From Streptomyces kurssanovii (lineage in GTDB: Bacteria; Actinomycetota; Actinomycetes; Streptomycetales; Streptomycetaceae): 64,000 nt of DNA. The DNA is taken from contig NZ_BMTN01000012.1 in assembly GCF_014649695.1 (NCBI RefSeq), positions 62,001 to 126,000 of the forward strand, written 5' to 3'. Position 1 is the first letter of the stretch, and each line of letters begins with the position of its first letter. Under the pieces are notes generated by a model. The model saw only the letters and a list, made by a program, of their open reading frames with translations. It made no database searches and was not told where the DNA came from. Position numbers and translations under genes: made by a program. Of this stretch, positions 39,765-49,163 are shown piece after piece.

Positions 39765-41188
39765 GGTCGGACCACCTGGGTCATCTCGGCGTCAGGGGAC
39801 GGTGCGGGGGAAGGCGCGGGGCGGCGCGCGGTGTCGCTGATACGGATCAGGATGCCGATCAGCGCCCAGTTGGCGATCACGGACGAACCACCGGCCGCGA
39901 GGAACGGCATCGTCATACCGGTCAGCGGGATGAGGCCCATCACACCGCCCGCGACGACGAAGACCTGGAGCGCGAACGCGCCGGAGAGGCCGATCGCGAA
40001 GAGCTTTCCGAACGGGTCGCGTGCGGCGAGGGCGGTGCGGACACCGCGCTCGATGATGAGTCCGTACAGCAGCAGGAAAGCCATCACCCCCGCCAGGCCG
40101 AGCTCTTCGCCGACGGTGGCGAAGATGAAGTCGGAGTTGGCGGCGAAGGCGATCAGGTCGGAGTTGCCCTGTCCCCAGCCGGTACCCAGCGTTCCACCGG
40201 CGCCGAACGACATCAGCACCTGGGTCATCTGGTCGCAGGCGTTCAGCATGTTCGAGGCTTCGGGGGCCGTCTCCAGGCATCCGAACGGGTCGAGCCACGC
40301 TGCCACACGGGACTGGACATGGCTGGCGAACGACGAGACGACGACGGCTCCACCCGCGGACATCAGCAGACCCATGACGATCCAGCTGGTCCGCTCGGTG
40401 GCGACGTACAGCATGATCACGAACATGCCGAAGAACAGCAGCGAGGTGCCGAGGTCGTTCTCGAAGACCAGGATGAGCAGGCTCATCGCCCAGATCGTGA
40501 GGATCGGTCCGAGGTCACGACCGCGCGGCAGATAGAGCCCCATGAACCGGCGGCTGGCGAGGGCGAGCGCGTCACGCTTCACCATCAGGTAGCCGGAGAA
40601 GAACACCGCGATCACGATCTTCGCGAACTCACCGGGCTGGATGGAGAAGCCGCCCACCCGGATCCAGATCTTGGCACCGAAGACGTCCGCGCCGAGCCCC
40701 GGGACGAGCGGCAGCAGCAGCAGGACGATGGAGACCGCCATCGAGATGTACGTGAAGCGCTGCAGGACCCGGTGGTCCTTCATGACCAGCAGCACGCCGA
40801 CGAACAGCGCGATGCCGAGCGCCGAGTACATCAGCTGGTTCGTCGCCTGTGGGGCGAAGTCGCTGCGCGCGAGGAGCCGGGGAGACTGGTCCAGCCGCCA
40901 GATGAGCACCAGGCCAAGGCCGTTCAGCAGTGTCGCCAGCGGCAGCATCAGCGGATCGGCGTATCTGGCGAACCGGCGCACCACCAGGTGCGCCACGCCC
41001 GCGAGCAGGCCGAGGCCGAGGCCGTAACCGAGGACGCCTGCCGGCAGCTCGCCGTCGAGGGCGAGGCCGACGTTGATGTAGGCGAACACCGGGATGGCGA
41101 CGGCGAAACCGAGCAGCATCAGCTCGGTGTTCCGCCGGCTCGGTGCGTCGATCGCGCCGATCGTGGTCGTGTTGGTGACAACGCTCAT
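39761..41188 (-). CDS. SEDS-family peptidoglycan polymerase (FtsW/RodA/SpoVE)
   Basis: A 475-aa polytopic protein with at least ten membrane helices. SEDS hallmarks are the WIRVGGFSIQPGEFAKI region and the C-terminal GLIPLTGMTMPFLAAGGSS. SEDS proteins are peptidoglycan glycosyltransferases working with a class B PBP, here PbpA. In mycobacterial numbering this locus is rodA; in S. coelicolor it is often called ftsW-like. Confidence 0.93.
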   Translation of the reverse strand: MSVVTNTTTIGAIDAPSRRNTELMLLGFAVAIPVFAYINVGLALDGELPAGVLGYGLGLGLLAGVAHLVVRRFARYADPLMLPLATLLNGLGLVLIWRLDQSPRLLARSDFAPQATNQLMYSALGIALFVGVLLVMKDHRVLQRFTYISMAVSIVLLLLPLVPGLGADVFGAKIWIRVGGFSIQPGEFAKIVIAVFFSGYLMVKRDALALASRRFMGLYLPRGRDLGPILTIWAMSLLILVFENDLGTSLLFFGMFVIMLYVATERTSWIVMGLLMSAGGAVVVSSFASHVQSRVAAWLDPFGCLETAPEASNMLNACDQMTQVLMSFGAGGTLGTGWGQGNSDLIAFAANSDFIFATVGEELGLAGVMAFLLLYGLIIERGVRTALAARDPFGKLFAIGLSGAFALQVFVVAGGVMGLIPLTGMTMPFLAAGGSSVIANWALIGILIRISDTARRPAPSPAPSPDAEMTQVVRP

Positions 41189-41213
41189 GGTGGAGAAGGC
41201 CCCCTACGGACGA

Positions 41214-42707
41214 TTACTGCTTGCCGCAGTTCGAGGCCAGCTTCTGCTCCTCCTCCGAGAGGGTGGGACCCGGGGAGGGAGAGGCTGCGGTCGGCTTGGT
41301 CTGTGCGTCCTGGGTGGTGGGCGTGCCGGCGGTGCCGCCGGCCTCGCCCTCGCCGGGAGGCGGGGTGCTCGCGCGATCGGCCGCCTCGCGGCGCTCCTCG
41401 TTCTTCTTGCAGGCGCCTGCCTGCTTGGCGAGCTCGTCGATCTTCGTGCGGGCCGTCACGAGGCTGTCCTCGGTGATCGTCGCCTCGACCTGCTTGCGCT
41501 GGTAGGGCGGTAGGTACTTGAGTTCGATCTCGGGGTGGTCCTTCTCGACCTCCGAGAGCGAGAGCCAGGCGAGGTCCTGGCTGATGCCGCGGTACAGGGC
41601 TACGTGCTCGCCCTTGGTGCCCACGTAGTACTGGGTCTGGGTCCAGCGGTAGCCGCCGTACAGACCGCCGCCGAGGACAGCCAGCGCGAGAACGATGTAC
41701 AGCGAGCGCTTCAGCCACTTGCGGCCGCCGCGCTTGACGAAGTCGTCGTCCGTGTAGGCGCCGAAGCTGCCCTCGGGGGGCATGCCGCCGTAGCCGCCGT
41801 CGCCGGATCCGGGCGGGCCGAAACTCCCGCCAGGGGCCTCCGGCGCGGAGGGACGTCCCAGACCGGCGGCGCGTCCGGCCGGCGTCTGCATGGCGCCGCC
41901 GTCGTTCAGCTGGTGCTGGTTCTCGGCGACCGCGCCGACGACGACGGGGGTGTCGCTGAGCTGCCCGGCCAGGGTGTCGCCCGAGTCGGTGTCGAGGACG
42001 TCGGCGACGATGCAGGTGATGTTGTCGGGACCGCCGCCGCGCAGGGCGAGCTGGATCAGGTCCTGCACGGTCTCCTGCGGGCCCTGGTAGCTGGCGAGCG
42101 TCTCCTCCATGGTCTGGTGGGAGACGACGCCGGACAGCCCGTCGGAGCAGATCAGGTAGCGGTCACCGGCGCGGACCTCGCGGATGGAGAGGTCGGGCTC
42201 CACATGGTCGCCGCTGCCGAGCGCGCGCATCAGCAGGGAGCGCTGCGGGTGGGTGGTGGCTTCCTCTTCGGTGATCCGGCCCTCGTCCACGAGCCGCTGC
42301 ACCCAGGTGTGGTCCTGGGTGATCTGCGTCAGCACGCCGTCGCGCAGCAGGTACGCGCGGGAGTCGCCGACGTGGACGAGGCCGAGCCGCTGGCCCGTCC
42401 ACAGCAGGGCGGTGAGCGTGGTGCCCATGCCCTCGAGCTGCGGGTCCTCCTCGACCATCATCCGGAGCTGGTCGTTGGCACGCTGAACGGCGGTGCCGAG
42501 CGAGGTGAGGATGTCGGAGCCGGGCACGTCGTCGTCGAGGGTGACGAGCGTGGAGATGACCTCGGAGGAGGCGACCTCACCGGCCGCCTGGCCACCCATG
42601 CCGTCGGCGATGGCCAGCAGACGGGGGCCGGCGTAGCCGGAGTCCTCGTTGCCCTCGCGGATCATGCCTTTGTGCGATCCGGCGGCGAAACGCAGAGAAA
42701 GACTCAT
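41214..42707 (-). CDS. pstP: PP2C-type protein phosphatase PstP
   Basis: A 497-aa membrane phosphatase. Metal-binding motifs are GNEDS (Asp22), DGMGG (Asp35), CSDGLSG and GGPDNIT. A linker and single helix (RSLYIVLALAVLGGGLYGGY) lead to an extracytoplasmic domain ending in a low-complexity tail. It reverses phosphorylation by PknB-type kinases. The ATG at 42707 has GAGGTG upstream. Confidence 0.93.
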   Translation of the reverse strand: MSLSLRFAAGSHKGMIREGNEDSGYAGPRLLAIADGMGGQAAGEVASSEVISTLVTLDDDVPGSDILTSLGTAVQRANDQLRMMVEEDPQLEGMGTTLTALLWTGQRLGLVHVGDSRAYLLRDGVLTQITQDHTWVQRLVDEGRITEEEATTHPQRSLLMRALGSGDHVEPDLSIREVRAGDRYLICSDGLSGVVSHQTMEETLASYQGPQETVQDLIQLALRGGGPDNITCIVADVLDTDSGDTLAGQLSDTPVVVGAVAENQHQLNDGGAMQTPAGRAAGLGRPSAPEAPGGSFGPPGSGDGGYGGMPPEGSFGAYTDDDFVKRGGRKWLKRSLYIVLALAVLGGGLYGGYRWTQTQYYVGTKGEHVALYRGISQDLAWLSLSEVEKDHPEIELKYLPPYQRKQVEATITEDSLVTARTKIDELAKQAGACKKNEERREAADRASTPPPGEGEAGGTAGTPTTQDAQTKPTAASPSPGPTLSEEEQKLASNCGKQ

Positions 42708-42848
42708 GCGCACCTCACCCGTCGGCTCGCCGGTCGACTGTCGCGCCAGCCGGTCTCGAGCCACACTGCCCACCCTCCGGTCGGGAGCCCGTGCCGGTCG
42801 CCGGTGGGGACCGCTGCGGCTCGCTCGCTCCGCTCGCTCATTGTCGTA

Positions 42849-43361
42849 CTACTTCCGCAGCTCGATGACGGTCTTGCCGATGCGGATCGGCGCGCCCAGC
42901 GGAATCGGTGTCGGGGTGGTGAGCCGGGTCCGGTCGAGATATGTGCCGTTGGTGGACCCGAGATCCTCGACGATCCACTGGCCGTCACGGTCCGGGTAGA
43001 TCCTGGCATGCCTGCTGGACGCGTAGTCGTCGTCCAGCACGATCGTGGAGTCGTGCGCCCGGCCCAGGGTGATGGTCTGGCCCTGGAGGGCGACGGTGGT
43101 GCCTGTGAGTGTGCCTTCGGACACGACCAGCTTCGTCGGCGCCCCCCGCCGCTGGCGGCCGCCGGCCTGTTGGCGCTGCTGCGGCGGCGCGGCGTTCTGG
43201 CGCGGCTGCTGGGGACGCGCGTCGGCGCCGCGGCGCGAACCGCGCTGCGTCACCCGCGTACCGAACAGATCGCTGCGAATGACCTGGACGGCCACGATGA
43301 CGAACAGCCACAGAACGGCCAGGAAACCTAGCCGCATGACCGTCAGGGTCAGCTCTGACAT
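42849..43361 (-). CDS. fhaB: FHA-domain protein FhaB
   Basis: A 170-aa protein with one N-terminal helix (LTVMRLGFLAVLWLFVIVAV), a basic Gln/Arg-rich linker and a C-terminal FHA domain (LGRAHDSTIVLDD, SSRHARIY, DLGSTNGTYLD). It binds phosphothreonine and links PknB signalling to FtsW/PBP. The 141-bp gap to pstP contains repeated GCTCGCTC units of no clear meaning. Confidence 0.92.
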   Translation of the reverse strand: MSELTLTVMRLGFLAVLWLFVIVAVQVIRSDLFGTRVTQRGSRRGADARPQQPRQNAAPPQQRQQAGGRQRRGAPTKLVVSEGTLTGTTVALQGQTITLGRAHDSTIVLDDDYASSRHARIYPDRDGQWIVEDLGSTNGTYLDRTRLTTPTPIPLGAPIRIGKTVIELRK

Positions 43362-43371
43362 TGCCCCCGCT

Positions 43372-44220
43372 TCACCCTTCGGCTTGCCGGTAAACGATGG
43401 TGGTGCTGCCCACGACGATCCGCGAGCCGTCGCGGAGCGTAGCGCGGGTGGTGTGCTGCCCGTCCACCACGATGCCGTTGGTGGACCCGAGATCCTGGAT
43501 CGTCGAGGGCGTTCCGGTCCGGATCTCACAGTGCCGGCGCGATACGCCGGGGTCGTCGATCCGCACATCGGCGTCGGTGCTGCGACCCAGCACCAGCGTC
43601 GGGCGGGAGATCTGATGGCGGGTGCCATTGATCTCGATCCAGCGTCGTACTTGTGCGTTCGGCATGGCGCCCGGGCCTGCTGCGCGCTGGCCCGCAGCGG
43701 GGCCGGGACGCGGACCCGCGGCCATGCCGGGAGGTGGTGCGGCCGGCATCGGAGGAGCACCGGCTGGAGGGTAACCGTAGCCGCCGGCCGGGCCGGCCAC
43801 TGCCTGGGGGCCTCCGCCGGGCCTGCCTCCGGGGGCCTGTGACGTACTCGACGCCAGTGTGCGGCTGCGTACCCGGTACAGACCCGTGTCGAGGTCGTCC
43901 GCCTTCTCGAGGTGGACCTTGATCGGGCCCATGAAGGTGTAGCGCTGCTGCTTGGCGTAGTCACGGACCAGGCCGGAGAGCTCGTCGCCGAGCTGGCCCG
44001 AGTACGGGCTCAGGCGCTCGAAGTCGGGCGCGCTGAGCTCGACGATGAAATCGTTGGGGACGACGGTCCGTTCGCGGTTCCAGATCGTCGCGTTGTTGTC
44101 GCACTCCCGCTGGAGGGCGCCCGCGATCTCGACAGGCTGGACCTCGGACTTGAACACCTTGGCGAAGGTGCCGTTGACCAGACCTTCGAGACGCTGCTCG
44201 AAACGCTTCAGGACTCCCAT
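43372..44220 (-). CDS. fhaA: FHA-domain protein FhaA (DUF3662 + FHA)
   Basis: A 282-aa protein. Residues 1-125 form the DUF3662 domain (FEQRLEGLVNGTFAKVFKSE). A Gly/Pro/Ala linker and a C-terminal FHA domain (LGRSTDADVRIDD, SRRHCEI, DLGSTNGIVVD) follow. It is the first gene of the operon. FhaA proteins help regulate peptidoglycan synthesis as phosphopeptide readers. Confidence 0.93.
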   Translation of the reverse strand: MGVLKRFEQRLEGLVNGTFAKVFKSEVQPVEIAGALQRECDNNATIWNRERTVVPNDFIVELSAPDFERLSPYSGQLGDELSGLVRDYAKQQRYTFMGPIKVHLEKADDLDTGLYRVRSRTLASSTSQAPGGRPGGGPQAVAGPAGGYGYPPAGAPPMPAAPPPGMAAGPRPGPAAGQRAAGPGAMPNAQVRRWIEINGTRHQISRPTLVLGRSTDADVRIDDPGVSRRHCEIRTGTPSTIQDLGSTNGIVVDGQHTTRATLRDGSRIVVGSTTIVYRQAEG

Positions 44221-44558
44221 GGGGCACCTCCTCCGCTGCTGTCGTCCTGGTACTGCTTACTGATCGTATCCACGCGTCGGGAAATCGGCTGGTTCCCCTT
44301 GTCTGCCCCGTCGATGAGTGTCACCTCTCACACCGGATCGTAGAGGCGGCCTCCTGACAGTGTCCCGCACCCGGGATGCATACAGGAGGAGTGGGGGGCG
44401 CCGCCGTTCGTTCCCCCGACCGCTCGCTTCGTTCCCTGTTCGTTCACCGGGCCACCCAAACAAACGGATGTGAATCCACCCTGTGCAGCGTGCTAATCTT
44501 CTGCATGTCGCCAGGGGGTCGCACCGAACGGGTGAGGCACTCGAGCACAACACCCAAT
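44221..44558. promoter_or_regulatory. Divergent promoter region of the fhaA operon and tRNA-Leu
   Basis: 338 bp without a gene. On the + strand TAATCT (44494-44499) is a good -10 candidate for tRNA-Leu and shares the context GCTAATCTTC with the tRNA-Ile promoter; its -35 is weak (TGAATC, 44471-44476, 17-bp spacer). The fhaA promoter must lie on the opposite strand, with no clear hexamers. Confidence 0.4.
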
Positions 44559-44642
44559 GCGCGGGTGGCGGAATAGGCAGACGCGCTGGATTCAGGTTCC
44601 AGTGCCCGAAAGGGCGTGGGGGTTCAACTCCCCCCTCGCGCA
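44559..44642 (+). tRNA. tRNA-Leu (CAG)
   Basis: An 84-nt class II tRNA. Acceptor GCGCGGG pairs with CTCGCGC (44635-44641, one G-U), followed by discriminator A. The anticodon loop TTCAGGT gives CAG. The long variable arm TGCCCGAAAGGGCG and T-arm GGGGGTTCAACTCCCCC are present. Confidence 0.97.
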
Positions 44643-44915
44643 CAGCGGAGAAGGGTCTCCACCGGACGGAAGTCCTGGTGGGGGCCCTTTTCTCATGCCT
44701 CGGAGCGGGTCGGGACGCGTACGTCGGTACGCCCGGTCGACCGCTGATGTTTCACGTGGAACGGCCGCCGGCCGGCAACTGATCGGGATCGGTTCCGCCC
44801 TGGCTGCGCGGCTTTTTCCGGGGTTTTCCACAGGGGCAGACGGCCGTCGGGACACGGCGGTACCGTCAGGTCACTTGATGTTGATGGCGCACGTCGCCGG
44901 GGGGAGGCCGCGGGC
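44643..44915. other. Gap after tRNA-Leu: terminator plus DUF2252 leader
   Basis: 273 bp. The first part is the tRNA terminator. A one-mismatch DnaA box TTTTCCACA lies at 44824-44832 and GGGGGGAGG precedes the DUF2252 start. No further gene seen. Confidence 0.45.
44648..44694 (+). terminator. Terminator after tRNA-Leu
   Basis: GAGAAGGG (44648-44655) pairs with CCCTTTTCTC (44685-44694) and CCACC with GGTGG inside. The right arm carries a T-run. Confidence 0.75.
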
Positions 44916-46418
44916 ATGAGTGAAACCATGGCGACGGTGTCGGAGCAGCCGACGGAGTCCGGCCGGGAGAGCCAAGGCGGCGCAACCTCCCGCGGTTCCG
45001 TCGGGGTGCCGCGTCCGCGAATTCCTGTGGTGGCGGGGTTCGCGCCCCGCAGGGCGTCGGGTGGCGTGACCTCTCCGAAGGACGCCGGCAAGGCGCTTCG
45101 TAAGAAGGTGTCACGGTCCTCGCACGGCCAGCTCCAGCCCCCGGTGGGGCGCCCGGACGCCGTGCAGGCGGTGGAGGAGTCGAGCCGCGGACGAGTGCCG
45201 GAGCTCACTCCGATACGGGTGGGACGGATGGCGGCCTCCCCGTTCGCGTTCCTGCGGGGCGCGGCCGGTCTGATGGCCCACGATCTGGTGGGCACCCCGG
45301 TCACCGGTATCGCCGCACAGATATGTGGTGACGCCCACGCCGCGAACTTCGGTCTCTACGGAGACGCCCGCGGCCGGCTCGTGATGGACCTCAACGATTT
45401 CGACGAGACCGTCGTCGGCCCCTGGGAGTGGGACCTCAAGCGGCTTGCGGTGTCGCTGGTGCTGGCGGGCCGCGTGGCGGGCGGCAGTGAGGACTCCTGC
45501 CGTGCGGCGGCCTTCGACGCCGTGGGCGCCTATCGCCGGACCATGCGGTTGCTGGCCAAGCTGCCGGCCCTGGACGCGTGGAACGCCATCGCCGACGAAG
45601 AGCTCGTCTCGCACACGGACGCGCGGGATCTCCTGGGCACGCTGGAGCGGGTCGCGGCAAAGGCCCGGAACAACACGAGTGCGCGTTTCGCGGCCAGGTC
45701 GACCGAGGTCATGGGGGAGGGCGACGATGCCGGCGGACGTCGCTTCGTGGACGCCCCGCCGGTCCTGCGCCGCGTGTCGGACGAGGAGGCGGCAGCGGTC
45801 GCGGCCTCGCTCGGGGAGTATCTGACCACCGTCGCGGAGGACCGTCGTCCGCTGCTCGCCCGCTACGCGATACACGACGTGGCCTTCCGCGTGGTGGGGA
45901 CCGGAAGCGTGGGGACGCGCTCGTATGTGGTGCTCCTCCTCGACCACCGCGGCGATCCGCTGGTGCTGCAGGTGAAGGAGGCCCGTGCCTCGGCGCTCCT
46001 CACTCACCTGACGTCCGCCGGCTTCCCGGCACCGGACCCGGAGCACGAGGGGCGCCGGGTGGTGCAGGGACAGAAGCGGATGCAGGTCGTCAGCGACAGC
46101 CTGCTGGGCTGGACGACGGTGGAGGGTCGCCCCTTCCAGGTGCGGCAGTTCAGGAATCGCAAGGGCAGTGTCGACCCCGCGGCTCTCACCTCCGACCAGC
46201 TCGACGACTACGGCCGGATGACGGGGGCGCTCCTCGCCCGTGCCCATGCCCACAGCGCCGATCCGCGGCTGCTCGCCGGGTACTGCGGCAGGAACGAGGA
46301 GCTCGACGAGGCGGTTGCCGCGTTCGCGGTGACGTACGCGGACCGTACGGAAGCGGACCACGCGGACCTGCTGGCCGCCATCAAGAGTGGTCGGACAGCC
46401 GCTGAGCTGGGTGTGTGA
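44916..46418 (+). CDS. DUF2252 family protein
   Basis: A 500-aa protein with the DUF2252 kinase-like motifs GIAAQICGDAHAANFGLYG, MDLNDFDETVVGPWEWDLKRL and the late VRQFRNRKGSVDP. The HAANF/DFDE arrangement resembles an APH-type fold, so a small-molecule or protein phosphotransferase is conceivable, but no activity is established. The J-domain gene follows after 33 bp. Confidence 0.85.
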   Translation: MSETMATVSEQPTESGRESQGGATSRGSVGVPRPRIPVVAGFAPRRASGGVTSPKDAGKALRKKVSRSSHGQLQPPVGRPDAVQAVEESSRGRVPELTPIRVGRMAASPFAFLRGAAGLMAHDLVGTPVTGIAAQICGDAHAANFGLYGDARGRLVMDLNDFDETVVGPWEWDLKRLAVSLVLAGRVAGGSEDSCRAAAFDAVGAYRRTMRLLAKLPALDAWNAIADEELVSHTDARDLLGTLERVAAKARNNTSARFAARSTEVMGEGDDAGGRRFVDAPPVLRRVSDEEAAAVAASLGEYLTTVAEDRRPLLARYAIHDVAFRVVGTGSVGTRSYVVLLLDHRGDPLVLQVKEARASALLTHLTSAGFPAPDPEHEGRRVVQGQKRMQVVSDSLLGWTTVEGRPFQVRQFRNRKGSVDPAALTSDQLDDYGRMTGALLARAHAHSADPRLLAGYCGRNEELDEAVAAFAVTYADRTEADHADLLAAIKSGRTAAELGV

Positions 46419-46451
46419 CAACGGGGCCGGCCACGCCCGTAGGCTGGAGCG

Positions 46452-47309
46452 GTGACTCAGGATGCCGCCGGGGGACCGACGACCCACAACGACGACGACC
46501 AGTCTGTGCGGCATGCCGCACAGACTGCCGAGCAGGACCGGCCCGAGGCCCGGCTGGCGAAGGCAGTGGGGGCGGCGGAGCACGCGCTGATCGAGTTCGA
46601 GATCGCGGTGGAGACCTTCCGGGTGGAAGTGGAGAACTTTTCCCGGCTGCACCACCAGAAGCTCGGGCCGATGTACGCGCGGCTGGACGAGCTCGACGCG
46701 CAGATCGCGGAAGCCCGGGCGGCACGCAGCGGTGATCCGGAGGATCTGCGGAAGGCGCAGGAGGCACGGGCCCTGGTGCTTCCGATGCCCGGCGTCGACG
46801 AGCTGTTCCACGACTGGATGGACTCCGAGGGCCTCTCCCCCGAGGCCGCGGCGATGCTCACCGATCAGCCTGTGCAGGCGCCGAAGCGGGTCCGGCCGAG
46901 CGAAGAGGCACGCAAGCTCTACCGCGAGCTGGCCCGCAAGGCGCACCCTGACCTGGCACAGGACGAGACGGAGCGGGCGCGGCGGGACGAGTTCATCGCG
47001 CGCGTGAACGCCGCCTACGGTCTCGGTGACGCGGCGAAGCTGAGGGAGCTGGCGGAGGAATGGGCCGCGGGCCCCGCGCCGGCCGCCCCGCGTCCCAGTG
47101 AGCGCGAGGAGCTCTACGCCCGGCTCGAGTGGCTGGCCCAGCGTAAGGAGCTACTGACCGTGGTCGCACGAGAGCTGGAGGAGAGCGCGATCGGCGCGAT
47201 GCTGCGGATGGCGCCCGACGATCCGGACCGGCTGCTGGAGGAGATCGCCGAGCAGCTGCTGGCGCAGGTGGCCGAGCGTGAGGCCGAGCTCGCCGCGCTC
47301 GTGCAGTAG
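46452..47309 (+). CDS. J-domain protein
   Basis: A 285-aa protein. Residues 35-100 are coiled coil. A J-domain lies near 150-200, with the HPD motif in LARKAHPDLAQDE and a following NAAYGLGD. A second long helical region ends the protein. It has no zinc finger or substrate-binding domain of DnaJ proper, so it is a specialised Hsp70 co-chaperone. Starts with GTG. Confidence 0.82.
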   Translation: MTQDAAGGPTTHNDDDQSVRHAAQTAEQDRPEARLAKAVGAAEHALIEFEIAVETFRVEVENFSRLHHQKLGPMYARLDELDAQIAEARAARSGDPEDLRKAQEARALVLPMPGVDELFHDWMDSEGLSPEAAAMLTDQPVQAPKRVRPSEEARKLYRELARKAHPDLAQDETERARRDEFIARVNAAYGLGDAAKLRELAEEWAAGPAPAAPRPSEREELYARLEWLAQRKELLTVVARELEESAIGAMLRMAPDDPDRLLEEIAEQLLAQVAEREAELAALVQ

Positions 47310-47397
47310 GTTTTCCGGAGCCCTCGGGAGTCGGGATCCCGCACCGGACCGCTGCGGACGGGGGCAGGCCCCACACGTAAGAGAGAAGGCATCACCC

Positions 47398-47742
47398 ATG
47401 AACTTCGCCCCGCTGCCCTCCGTGGAAGCCACGGCGGTCCCGGACGACGCCCTGGTGCTGGACGTCCGGGAGGCCGACGAGTGGGCTGCCGGGCATGTCG
47501 AAGGCGCGCTGCACGTGCCGATGAGCGACTTCGTGGCCCGGTTCGGACAGGTGACGGAGGCGCTGGCCGACGGGCGCCGCGCCTTTGTGATGTGCCGGGT
47601 CGGCGGTCGCTCCGCGCAGGTCACGCAGTATCTGGTGCAGCAGGGCCTCGACGCGGTGAACGTCGACGGGGGCATGCTCGCCTGGGACGGGGCGGGACGC
47701 CCCATGGTCACCGAGAACGGCAGCCCCGCCTTCGTGCTCTGA
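47398..47742 (+). CDS. Single-domain rhodanese
   Basis: A 114-aa rhodanese domain with LVLDVREADEWAAGHVEGA and active-site Cys in FVMCRVGGRSAQ. AGAGAAGG precedes the ATG. Such proteins carry persulfide sulfur; the partner here is unknown. It is convergent with the acyl-CoA dehydrogenase gene. Confidence 0.9.
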   Translation: MNFAPLPSVEATAVPDDALVLDVREADEWAAGHVEGALHVPMSDFVARFGQVTEALADGRRAFVMCRVGGRSAQVTQYLVQQGLDAVNVDGGMLAWDGAGRPMVTENGSPAFVL

Positions 47743-47786
47743 CCGCGCCCGGCCCCGGCGGACACGCGGTCGGCCGCCACCGGGTG

Positions 47787-48929
47787 CTAGTCGAGCGGAT
47801 GGGCGGCGAGAAGATCGCCCAGAGCCTCCTCATGAGCGGCGGCGGGACCGAGTGAGAGCTCGAGCTGCTTTGCCCAGGCGTGGTAGCGGTGGAGCGGATA
47901 GTCGACGTCCGCGCCGAACCCGCCGTGCAGATGCTGAGCGGTCTGCACCACGCGCCTCACCCCTTCCGACGCCCAGATCTTGGCCACCGCGATGTCGCCC
48001 GCGGGCGGCAGCGCTCCGCCGGAGCCGGTGCCGATCCGCCAGGCGGCCTGCCAGAGGGTCGCCTCCATGGCGCGCAGGTCTATGTACCGGTCGGCTGCCT
48101 GCACGGCCACGGCCTGAAAGGTGGCCACCGGGAAGCCGAACTGCTCACGCCTGCCGGTGTATTCGCCGGTCATGGCCAGCACCTGCTCCCCGAGGCCGAG
48201 CGCCAAGGCGCAGGTGCCCGTGGCGAGAAGGCCGCGGAGAAACTCCCAGGCCTGCTCGTCGTCGATCAGACGGTCCTCGTCGATCCGCACACCGTCGAGG
48301 CGGACCTCCGCCAGGCGTTCGCCGTTGGTGGAGATCTGCTCGGCCAGGGCGAGGCCGTCGTGGATCCGGGGGACGAGGGCGAGGACCGGCCTGCCGCCGC
48401 CCGTGTGGGCGGGGACGGCGACAAGGTCCGCGCACTGTGCCCAGGGCACCGCGGTCTGAGCCCCGTCGAGGATCCAGTCGCCTGTTGACCCGGCCTGACG
48501 GTGTGCGGTGACAGCGAGCTCGGCGGCGTCGTGGCCTGTGCGGCCGCTGGCTCCTGCCGTGAGCACGAGACCGCCGCTCCCGACGCGGGGGAGGACCTCT
48601 TCCCGGAGCGCGGAACTGCCGTAGCGCTCCACGGTCATGGCGACGGCGCTCGTCTCCAGCAGCGGCACACGCGCCAGTACCTTGGCGGACTCGCGCAGCA
48701 CCAGGCAGAGCGCGATGGGATCGAGACCGGCGCCGTCGTGCTCCGGCGACAGCATCAGCCCCAGCAGGCCGGAGTCGGCGAGCTGGGCCCACAGCACACG
48801 GTCGAAGTCCTCGGCGACCGCGCCGGCGGTCATCGCGGGGCTCGGTACCGCGTCGGGCGCCACCGCCGAGAAAACGGCCTTCGCCGCCTCTGCGGCTGCA
48901 AGGTGTTCCTCGGTAAAGGTGAAGTCCAC
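47787..48929 (-). CDS. Acyl-CoA dehydrogenase
   Basis: A 380-aa flavoprotein of the ACAD fold: N-terminal helical domain (MDFTFTEEHLAAAEAA), a middle beta domain and a C-terminal bundle with WASEGVRRVVQTAQHLHGG. The sequence is divergent in the middle domain and the usual catalytic Glu is not obvious, as in many actinobacterial steroid or acyl-CoA dehydrogenase subunits. A palindrome of TetR-operator type lies 30 bp before the start. Confidence 0.82.
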   Translation of the reverse strand: MDFTFTEEHLAAAEAAKAVFSAVAPDAVPSPAMTAGAVAEDFDRVLWAQLADSGLLGLMLSPEHDGAGLDPIALCLVLRESAKVLARVPLLETSAVAMTVERYGSSALREEVLPRVGSGGLVLTAGASGRTGHDAAELAVTAHRQAGSTGDWILDGAQTAVPWAQCADLVAVPAHTGGGRPVLALVPRIHDGLALAEQISTNGERLAEVRLDGVRIDEDRLIDDEQAWEFLRGLLATGTCALALGLGEQVLAMTGEYTGRREQFGFPVATFQAVAVQAADRYIDLRAMEATLWQAAWRIGTGSGGALPPAGDIAVAKIWASEGVRRVVQTAQHLHGGFGADVDYPLHRYHAWAKQLELSLGPAAAHEEALGDLLAAHPLD

Positions 48930-48958
48930 TGCCCGCTCCTTCCAACGACCGTCGTATC

Positions 48959-48971
48959 TGACGGACCGTCA
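48959..48971. promoter_or_regulatory. Palindromic operator TGACGGACCGTCA
   Basis: A 13-bp palindrome extended to a near-palindrome over 48955-48976 (flanks TATC and GATA). It lies 30-42 bp upstream of the acyl-CoA dehydrogenase start. TetR-family regulators of acyl-CoA metabolism bind sites of this form. Confidence 0.55.
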
Positions 48972-49125
48972 AGATAGGTCAGGCGGGGCAGGAAGGGAAT
49001 GGGCGCGGAGCCCGGGAGGACACTGTCGGTGGTCTCCCGGGCCGGCCGGCGACGCCCGTCTTTGCGCTGTGCCAGCGGTCAGCCCGCCGGTGGCAGCGAT
49101 ACAGACTCCCCTCAGGAGTACAGAC

Positions 49126-49156
49126 CTCCTCAGCTGTACCGGCTCCTCAGCTGTAC
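49126..49156. repeat. Short direct repeat downstream of paaE
   Basis: CTCCTCAGCTGTAC occurs twice with a 17-bp period (49126-49139 and 49143-49156), 8 bp beyond the paaE stop. It may be a remnant or part of a termination region. Confidence 0.5.
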
Positions 49157-49163
49157 GGGGTTG

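Noticed and set aside
42770-42840. GCTCGCTC-type repeats between pstP and fhaB as regulatory repeats
   Set aside because: Short and irregular; similar low-complexity runs occur near 44400 and no consistent unit length is seen.
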